A stretch of DNA of 64,000 nt from Nymphalis io (Eukaryota > Arthropoda > Insecta > Lepidoptera > Nymphalidae), in assembly GCF_905147045.1 (NCBI RefSeq), contig NC_065913.1, positions 8,952,501-9,016,500 of the forward strand. The letters are read 5' to 3'. Of this stretch, positions 12,818-19,912 are shown in pieces. Under the pieces are notes generated by a model, which had not been told where the DNA came from, made no database searches, and was given only the letters and a program-made list of their open reading frames with translations. Made by a program: the position numbers and the translations under genes. The first letter of the stretch is position 1. Every line of letters begins with the position of its first letter.

Positions 12818-13477
12818 TATTTTAAAGTTTAGAAGTTTCTTTTAATGTATTCAAGAAAGATACAAATTTTATAAAAATTTATTCAGTTCAGATTTGATAA
12901 GGATTAGAACCCTGATCTCGTCTTAGTATAGCTTGAGGCGGCCGTAGGTACCATTAGACCAATCTTTACTTACGTGAGTGACACCAAATTACAGATACGT
13001 TTCAACAGTTTGTCGATAGATGAAATCGACATAACTTTGTTATTAAGTTACCGGCCATGTAATAATAAGTTCACCCGCACTTATAAAATGTTCACTCACT
13101 AATTAATTTAGTTCGATACACATTTAATTTCCTGTAATGCACTAAAACTGAGTTCTTTGAATATTGCTTTGTAATAATAATTAAATCCACAGTACACATT
13201 TAAATCCTTAGCACTTTAATTAAAGTTTAACTTAACTTTAGTTACCACATAATCTTACTGTCGTCTATATACACTTTAATTGTTCTTTTACCACGAAATT
13301 AATGAAGTGTAACCAACAATAACGACAACACACATTGTTTGAGATGTTATTAAAAAAGTAATGCAACTTCAACTGTTAAAAACTAATAAATTTTAATTTA
13401 AAACGACATAATATGCGGAGTCGATGTTTACTAAATCAGAGCGATATATAGTTTTAGTTTTGAGTTTGGAACTTTTG

Positions 13478-13487
13478 GTACTTGTTT
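13478..13487. repeat. Target site duplication, right (GTACTTGTTT)
   Basis: The partner of 8205-8214. It lies directly at the 5' end of the CR1-like LINE and within Helitron coding sequence (NPNSQTST on the minus strand). Confidence 0.9.
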
Positions 13488-14379
13488 GAGAATTCGGGTT
13501 TAAAGTCCCGCAAGGGCCGTGTACCATATGTTTCTTTACGATTTCGTACAGGATAGGATCTTCATCTTTATCCGGTAATTCAGCTGAAATAACCCTGTCA
13601 ATTTGGTTTGGTCTAATTTTGTTCACTAACCACACCAACAGGTGTACATGTGGCAAGCCACGTTTCTGCCATTCTATTGTGTACATATGACAGCGCGGCG
13701 GACCGAATATATGAGACTTGTTAATGAGGTGCAGGAGTTTCTGTACTTTTAAATGGAAGACTCTGTTAACTATATCGTATCTGTCTTGTGGAGTTAAATT
13801 GGTGTTAATATTTTCTTTGATTTCCGGCCAATTTGGGTTACATGTTGCAGTTATAAATAAATCAGGTTTGCCGTAATTTCTTACGTAAGTCATGGCGTCT
13901 TGCGATTTTTCGTGTAAATATCGAGGTCCACCTGTGAATGATGAAGGTAGTATAACCAACTGCCCAATGCCGTTGCGGTGTTCATTCGCCTGTAAAGCAT
14001 CCTGAAGATGAACGTAATTTTCAGCTCTCAATTTAGTTTGATTATTACGGATGTAGGCCAATCTCTGAGATTCAATTTTCGCATATTGATCTACCAAGTA
14101 TTGGTTTGTTAACATTCCATATCTAAGCAAAGTATTGAAATTGTTACGTCTTGTCATTATACGGTAGCAATAGTAGTTCATACATGACACTGTTTTACGC
14201 AGAGGTGTACCACCGATTGGGTCAACTTGAGAAATATTAATGGCATAACCATTTTCTCCACGACATAGCATCACGACATAGATATTGTAAGCTGTCATAA
14301 GATCTATGTAACTCTGAAATTTTTTGCAAATTATCATCACGACTATCACGAATATGCAATACAATATATCTTTTGTCAA
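13488..14379 (-). pseudogene. Helitron Rep (HUH) domain
   Basis: The minus strand encodes a Helitron Rep endonuclease. It contains FITATCNPNWPEI, the two-His motif in EWQKRGLPHVHLLVWL, and MVHGPCGTLNPNS. The HUH enzyme nicks and joins DNA for rolling-circle transposition. Coding between 14379 and 14530 continues in shifted frames (GEHRGRYNAPSTSEVAV), so the gene is broken upstream. Downstream it is cut by the CR1-like LINE at 13487 and resumes at 8204. Confidence 0.85.
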
Positions 14380-14530
14380 ATTGCTGTCCAGCTATCACCA
14401 CTGCTACTTCACTCGTGGAAGGCGCATTGTATCGTCCTCTGTGTTCTCCAACAGGAACTTTATTTGCATGGATTACAACATTAAAGTCAGGAGTATCTGC
14501 TGGAACACTCTCAATCGCAGTTTTGAAAGA

Positions 14531-14923
14531 CTATATGTAGCAATTATGAGAATGTAACATATCTTGGAGAGATCTAATCAAATCTCTATCAATTGGCTGT
14601 GCAACACTTGTACACCGCGTAGATGCTTGTGTATCTGGATCTGCAATAAAATATATTTGCAGAAATTTGTGATCATCGGGTCGAAGTGGTAGCAAGCTCC
14701 CAGCTAAGTGGTACACTTGCCCTTGAATTTTAAATGTAGGCATGAACCCACGCTCAACGACTTGCTTACTTTTAAAAGAGATCATTTGAAATGCGTTATT
14801 ATAAGGGCGTATATTGCGCATGAATTGCTTGGATTTCTGATGATCACCCGTAAAAAGAGAGTGAAGTGGTTCAGGTGGAGGGAGAACTTCTTCTAATTTG
14901 ACTTTTCCTTGTAAGCAACACAT
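14531..14923 (-). pseudogene. Helitron N-terminal region
   Basis: 130 residues with CCLQGKVKLEEVLPPPEPL, NIRPYNNAFQM and GQVYHLAGSLLP, the conserved start region of Helitron replicase-helicases just before the Rep domain. The protein is truncated at its N-terminus: at 14921-14923 the sequence switches abruptly to RTE reverse transcriptase. Frameshifts follow at about 14530. Confidence 0.8.
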
Positions 14924-15123
14924 GCCTCAGCCACGTGACTCAGGAGGGAGATTGGTCTGTAGTTTTTCAAGAGGGTTTTATCACCTTTCTTGAAAAACAG
15001 TACCACCTCACTCCCGCTCCACGTTTCCGGGGTCTTGCCATGTTGGATGACGGAATTAAAGAGGCTTGCCAGCTCTTTCAGGAGTCCCACCTGCCTTAAG
15101 CAACTCTGTTGTGATTCCGTCAT
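14924..15123 (-). pseudogene. RTE reverse transcriptase start fragment
   Basis: This encodes LASLFNSVIQHGKTPETW, VVLFFKKGDKTLLKNYRPIS and LLSHVAEACVA, the first RT motifs of RTE elements, then runs into Helitron sequence. It lies in a different frame from the upstream piece that ends in PGDDGITTELLKAGG near 15100. No catalytic YADD is present. Confidence 0.8.
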
Positions 15124-15901
15124 CTCCCGGAGCTTTGTTGTTTTTAAGCTGTTCTAGAGCCGCCCTAATCTCTCCTTGGTCAACGACCGGGAGCTCCTCG
15201 GAGTAATGGCGCATAAGAGGGGCGCGCTGGTCATCAATACTGATTCCCACGGGTTTATCCGATCTTGAAGAGAACAACTGCCCATAAAACCTCTCTACTT
15301 CTCCGATAATCTCAGGCCTAGAGGTAACGACCCCACCATTTTCAGTTTTAAGTTTTGTCAGACGCGGCCTCCCAAACTTGCGAGCGAACACTTTCGATCC
15401 CCGATTTTGCTCAATCGCAGCCTTGATGGCACGGGTATTGGAGCGTCGGAGATCGCGTCGCGTCAGCGTTTTTATTGTTCGGTTTAAGGCCTTATCTGAC
15501 AAAAACGATGGTAGTTCTCGTCGTTTTCTCATGAGCTCGAGTGTCTCAGCAGAGAGTTTTGGTGCGTTGTCTCTTCTCTGTGGCGGAAAACACTTGCGGG
15601 ATGTGTTTTGCAGTATTTTGACCAGCGTGTCGGTTCTCTCATCAATGCTGCTTATGGTTTCCAACGCGGTGAATTGATTTTGAAGTTCCATTTGGAACTT
15701 TTCGGAGCCTTGAGCAGCTTGGAGCATGGTAGGTCGGAGAGTAGACCTCATCATTCTCGATCTTTCGGCTTTTAAGTTGATATTTAGAGTGCCTCGAACC
15801 AAGCGGTGATCACTTCCGGTATTAAACCTGTTGATCACTGAAACATCTCTAAATATGTGCCTTTTATTCGAAATGATAAAGTCTATCTCGTTCCTTGTCA
15901 C
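15056..15901 (-). pseudogene. RTE endonuclease C-terminus and linker
   Basis: It begins with TRNEIDFIISNKRHIFRDV and GSDHRLVRGTLNI (the active-site SDH of the endonuclease), continues through a basic linker, and ends at NKAPGDDGITTELLKAGG, the start of the RT. One frameshift near 15915 separates it from the N-terminal endonuclease ORF; WRSPDNVTRNEIDFI spans the site. Confidence 0.8.
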
Positions 15902-15902
15902 G

Positions 15903-16637
15903 TTATCGGGGCTTCGCCAGGTCCTCCTGAGGCTTCTTTTGAAAGAAAGAATTCATCAAAAAAAGCCCCTGCGCTTCGAGAAAGTTTACCAGCATTTGCC
16001 CCCTGTGATTTCTGCAGCCCAAGCCGTAAGGTCCGACTTTCGATTCACCGCTATCTTGTACTCCCACTTTAGCATTGAAGTCTCCCATAACAACATTGTA
16101 GTGGGCCTTCGAGGTGTCGTTGAGGGCCTTTGCGATGTCCTCGTACATCGCTTCGACCACATCATCAGAGTATGTCGAAGTTGGCGCATATACCTGTACG
16201 ACCTTCAGGGAGTACCTGTCGGAAAGTTTTAGGACAAGGTACGCTACCCGGTTCGACACACTACTGATTTCCACAATGCTGCTAATGAGATCCTTTTTGA
16301 TTAGAAAACCGACACCACCCTGGGAGAGGTTATCACCTTCGCGGAAGTGGAGTAAGTTACCGGACTCTAGAGTTATCGTGTCCTCCCCCTGTCTTCGGAC
16401 TTCAGATAACCCCAGTATATGCCAGTTTATATGACTTAACTCTACTTCTAATTCGGCGAGGTGATGGTCCAGCCTCATCGAGCGTCCATTATACGTTGCC
16501 ATGTGTAGTCGTTTTATACGGTAGCCTGCCGTGAACCGGTGATTCTTAGCACCCCCTGCCCTGCCGATACCGCGACCGCTACCTTGGTCGGGCCTAGCGG
16601 GCTTGCCGGTAACTGGGGGCCTTTTTTTTGGGCGCAT
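15903..16637 (-). pseudogene. RTE endonuclease, N-terminal part
   Basis: It encodes MATYNGRSMRLDHHLAELE, LGLSEVRRQGE, VVQVYAPTSTYSDD and NVVMGDFNAKVG, the APE-type endonuclease of RTE elements. A Gly/Arg/Pro-rich leader (residues 1-45) precedes it. The frame is lost at FFQKKPQEDLAKPR near 15905. Confidence 0.85.
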
Positions 16638-17169
16638 CTGCCATTAAGGGAGGGGTTTGCCCATACTCGCCGCGCTGGGCAGGCGTGTTGGCGAGCGCAG
16701 AAGGGGGGGTAAGATGTTTATGGGAGGGGGGACGCTGCTGCCCATCCCCCCTTTTCCCCGTCCCTCAGTCGCCTCTTACGACACCCACTGGATGAGATTG
16801 GGGGAGTACTATTCTAAGCCGGTATTATTTAAGCTCTTACATTAGTATTATTTAAACTCTTACATAGTTTAATTGTAGCAAAAGAGTTTAGTTTTTTGCC
16901 GATTATTTTTAGTAGGATCTACAGTTTGAGCCGGTGATAGGTTTATATATTATTACCTGAATAAACTATTTTGATTTTGAGCTGTTTGTAAAAATGTATT
17001 AATAAGATAAGATATTTATTCAATAAAATGAAAATTAACTTTTGGTTTGATATGTCAGGACTCCAAAAAAATCCTTACCTAATAATAATTTGAAAACACG
17101 TTATCAGGGCTATAGAAAAAGACTTAGGATACACACGTATGGGAACTAGTAATAAATAAACATACTTAC

Positions 17170-17334
17170 AACGAGCATGGCGTAGTGCGGGGAGTAACCC
17201 GTGAGCCCGTGGAGCGTGGTACGTTGGTACTTGCTGTGGCCCGCCAGGTCCAGGAAAGACACCAGCTTGGCGCTCCTCTCTCCGATGCGCTCCGCTGTCA
17301 TCAGCTCGGAACAACCGTAGTTGACGACATTACC
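17170..17334 (-). pseudogene. GTPBP2: GTPBP2-like exon 5, copy C
   Basis: A 165-nt (55-codon) exon with an ATAATCAG acceptor and a GTAAGT donor. It encodes NVVNYGCSELMTAERIGER and then SFLDLAGHSKYQRTTLHGLT, ending GYSPHYAMLV. DLAGH is the G3 (DxxG) motif of the GTPase, and KYxxTT with GLTGY is characteristic of GTPBP1/2 proteins. This copy is undamaged, unlike the copy at 58.07 kb, which has a stop. Copy C lacks exon 4 and is split upstream by two transposons, so the exon is very unlikely to be used in an intact mRNA. Confidence 0.85.
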
Positions 17335-17446
17335 CTGATTATATGAATGTAATACATTATATGACTTTCATTTTAGGTATAAGTAATACCGGGTAGTGTT
17401 GCATGTCGATAGTCCATTATCGATAAAATCGATAGTTTTGGACTAT

Positions 17447-17695
17447 GGCCTTAAATGTCTTGTGGATGATGTAATGAAAGGCAATTGAGTATAGATATAT
17501 GTATTGTAATATAATTTACAATATTTAATTGTTACGACGATATTACAGTGCGATGTTAGAATGGCGACTGGCGACAGAACATATAATAATGTATTAATTG
17601 ACAATGTAGCATATCGAATATCGACTTGTTTCTAGGTGCCATTATGGACAGTGATTTTTGCTTACATTAATAAAAGTTAATACGTAGGCACAACA
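17447..17695 (-). repeat. LTR (3' LTR of the minus-strand element)
   Basis: It matches 19505-19753 with few differences. On the minus strand it begins TGTTGTGCC and ends near CATTTAAGGC. The first base on the plus side is changed relative to the other LTR (GGCC for TGCC). Confidence 0.9.
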
Positions 17696-18089
17696 CTTCC
17701 CTTCCTTTAAAAAAATAAAATAATAATAATAACATATTATGACATATTATTATAAAAGTAAACAAATTAACAAAATATAATGCAAAATTTAATTACCTAC
17801 TACACTTATATAAAACAAAAATATTTTTCAATCGTCAAAAATAAAATTTGTAAATTTTAATGTATATCGTGTAAACAAGAAATACAATGTCCTATAATTT
17901 AAATATAATAAACCCTTAAAAATATTAAAAAAAAAAAAAGAAATTATATATAAATGGGTATATTCTTAAATTTAAAGATACAATACACGACACAATATAC
18001 CTACGATTACAACAGTTATATTGTAACTTCACTATTTTTAGCACATTTATTTATTCATATTTATTAATTGCACAACACGAGTTCACTTT

Positions 18090-18602
18090 TTACGCCACGG
18101 AGTATGTTGGCACTGAGTGAGGTGGATGAGGCGGGTCGCGATCTCTACGGCTAGCGCGCAACCCCTGGATTTCTCTTCTCAGGTACTTAGTGTACTTTTG
18201 TTTGCAGTATCTCCAACATATTAAACAGGTGACAGTGATGACAGCCGTGATGATTAGCATGACTATAAGGTTTAATTTATCATGCGTAATCTCATGCAGT
18301 AGGCTTGTGTTCGCCTGATTTTCCTGCCCGTTTTGGGCAATGATAATTTCTTCTTTGCTTTGTGGTTTTCTTAATTTTAAATTTAACTCTAAGCGCTTAG
18401 TTCCATATGTTCGTATTTCACTCCCATTCGCGGCATAAAGTCTATAACTGTCACTATCACTGTGTCTGTAGGGTTTTTTAACGGCTGGCAAAACAGAAAC
18501 GTTGGCTCCCGTGTCCACCAAAAAACGTAGACCACTGTTTAAGTCGGTCACGCAAAGGCGGTGGCATGGTAAAAGGGTGCAGACATCCGCCACTGACTGC
18601 AC
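18090..18602 (-). pseudogene. Protease start joined to an env-like membrane tail (internal deletion)
   Basis: The first ~95 residues are a retroelement aspartic protease with the active-site motif FLVDTGANVSVLPA. At about residue 98 (LRKP) the sequence changes to a charged segment, a strongly hydrophobic membrane span (LNLIVMLIITAVITVTCLIC) and a basic tail. This looks like the C-terminus of an env-like protein, so RT, RNase H, integrase and most of env have been deleted in frame. The origin of the membrane tail is inferred from its position before the 3' LTR and from its shape. Confidence 0.7.
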
Positions 18603-18607
18603 CTTAT

Positions 18608-19447
18608 TTAGTTTTCCTTGTTCTGGGTATTTTGTTTATTCCATGCGCACGGCTCTGTACATTTGTTAGCTCTATGGCGAAATCGCGCATGATAGTAGCA
18701 AAGATCATCGGCGCTCCGTGACTTACGTCGTATCATATTACGGCCACGGGATTTTGATCGGTAGCGATTATGAATATTATAATTTCGTTTTTTGTGTTGA
18801 AATCTTTGAATGTTCTGCAATTCCATCACTTGTAAAGATAACTGAGCCACCTGTGCTTGCAACACGGAAAGGTTATCAGCTGACGTCGACGGTTTCCTAC
18901 TAACCTCCGCTATTTGAATAGGCCTTGTATTTTCCATAATTTTGTCTGCAATAGTAGCCAAATTTTCCAAATCTTTTACATCAGTGACGGCAAGGACGGA
19001 GCGTACTGCGGCTGGCAAATGACATTGCCACATGATACTCAGCGTTTCGTCGGGAATTTTCCTCCTTGCTAAATCTCGCATGCGTCTCAAAAGTTGAGAT
19101 GGTTTCTCATCGCCAAGGTCGATTTCACTCAAAAGTTTTTGGAGTTGACGATTTTCTGATTCTTCGTACACTGCTAATAATCTCGATTTTAGGGTGTCAT
19201 ATTTCTTCGTTTGGGGTTGCTGAAGTAGAATGTTTCTGACTTGTTGTATTACGTCTTTTACCAGCTTCGTGACGACTAAGTTGAACTTCGCTTCGTCGCT
19301 TAGTTTTTGAGGTGTTAATATGGCTTCACATTGCACAAACCATAAGCGAGCTTGATCGCACCAAAACTCAGGGATTCTTGATAACACTGTGACTGTTGCT
19401 AACTCGGATGCGGTGCTGGCTGATGGTGTTCTATTTTCACTAGTCAT
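18608..19447 (-). CDS. LTR retrotransposon gag-like ORF
   Basis: 279 residues, open from MTSENRTPSAST. The central part (FWCDQARLWFVQCEAIL, DTLKSRLLAVYEESENRQLQ, LGDEKPSQLLRRMRDLA) is typical of capsids in gag of lepidopteran Gypsy-type elements. A basic C-terminus carries CYYHARFRHRANKCTEPC, a variant zinc-knuckle-like Cys/His cluster. It starts 58 nt inside the 5' LTR boundary, and the protease ORF follows 6 nt after it. It would assemble element particles. The element lacks pol. Confidence 0.8.
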   Translation of the reverse strand: MTSENRTPSASTASELATVTVLSRIPEFWCDQARLWFVQCEAILTPQKLSDEAKFNLVVTKLVKDVIQQVRNILLQQPQTKKYDTLKSRLLAVYEESENRQLQKLLSEIDLGDEKPSQLLRRMRDLARRKIPDETLSIMWQCHLPAAVRSVLAVTDVKDLENLATIADKIMENTRPIQIAEVSRKPSTSADNLSVLQAQVAQLSLQVMELQNIQRFQHKKRNYNIHNRYRSKSRGRNMIRRKSRSADDLCYYHARFRHRANKCTEPCAWNKQNTQNKEN

Positions 19448-19504
19448 TTTATAATCACTTATAATTTCGTATAAACTGACTGAATCACGTCGGGGTCACC
19501 AATT

Positions 19505-19753
19505 TGCCTTAAATGTCTTGTGGATGACGTAATGAAAGGCAATTGAGTATATATATATGTATTGTAATATAATTTACAATATTTAATTGTTACGACGATA
19601 TTACAGTGCGATGTTAGAATGGCGACTGGCGACAGAACATATAACAATGTATTAATTGACAATGTAGCATATCGAATATCGACTTGTTTCTAGGTGCCAT
19701 TATGGACAGTGATTTTTGCTTACATTAATAAAAGTTAATACGTAGGCACAACA
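19505..19753 (-). repeat. LTR (5' LTR of the minus-strand element)
   Basis: The partner of 17447-17695, with TG...CA ends in minus orientation. It is followed on the minus strand by the likely primer-binding site. There is no clear 4-6 bp target duplication: the right flank is TATCG and the left flank is ACTAT. Confidence 0.9.
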
Positions 19754-19765
19754 TATCGATTTTTT

Positions 19766-19912
19766 GACGAGCCGGTAGGCGTGGTTGGTAGTTACTTGCC
19801 TTTCATGCCAAAGGTCGTGGGTTCGATTCCCACCCAGGACAGACATTTGTGTGCATGAACATGTCTGTTTGTCCTGAGTCTGGGTGTAATTATTTATATA
19901 AGTAGTAAGTTG
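19766..19912 (+). mobile_element. tRNA-derived SINE (family SINE-A), 3' part lost
   Basis: The head GCCGGTAGGCGTGGTTGGTAG (A-box region) is followed by GTGGGTTCGATTCCCAC, a good Pol III B box, so it is tRNA-derived. The usual tail is replaced at about 19913 by LINE-A sequence. Other members are at 31.9, 57.7 and 59.6 kb. Confidence 0.75.

Larger units (their letters stand above)
8215..13477 (-). mobile_element. Full-length CR1/Jockey-like LINE inserted in the Helitron
   Basis: A 5.26-kb non-LTR element on the minus strand, bounded by a 10-bp target duplication. The order is 5' untranslated region (13477-12818), ORF1 with a PHD finger, ORF2 with endonuclease and reverse transcriptase, 3' untranslated region, and a tail of TAAAA repeats ending at 8215. 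ORF1 is open. ORF2 has about two frameshifts in the endonuclease half, so this copy is probably not autonomous. The intact ends and TSD show target-primed insertion. Confidence 0.9.
14924..16840 (-). mobile_element. RTE-type LINE, 3' truncated
   Basis: A minus-strand RTE element. It has a G/C-rich 5' leader (16840-16640), an endonuclease similar to the one often mis-annotated as craniofacial development protein 2, a linker region, and only the first part of the reverse transcriptase. The 3' half is missing, because the sequence joins Helitron at 14923. Loss of the 3' end is unlike normal 5' truncation, so a rearrangement or deletion made this junction. Confidence 0.8.
17447..19753 (-). mobile_element. 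LTR retrotransposon with 249-bp LTRs and deleted pol
   Basis: Two nearly identical 249-bp LTRs (17447-17695 and 19505-19753) flank a minus-strand gag-like ORF and a protease fused to an env-like tail. Next to the right LTR, the minus strand has TGGTGACCCCGACG, the expected position of the primer-binding site. A purine tract, AAAGGAAGGGAAG, precedes the left LTR. RT, RNase H and integrase are missing. The site at 57.94-57.99 kb is a similar locus without the element, though about 30 bp differ there. Confidence 0.85.

Noticed and set aside
15903..16637. Craniofacial development protein 2 gene
   Set aside because: That name is often given to RTE endonucleases. It is followed by RTE linker and RT start on the same strand.
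17075..17314. ORF MFRADDSGAHRREERQAG on the minus strand and its twin at 58085-58345
   Set aside because: It is a shifted frame of GTPBP2 exon 5. The real frame contains DLAGHSKYQRTT.
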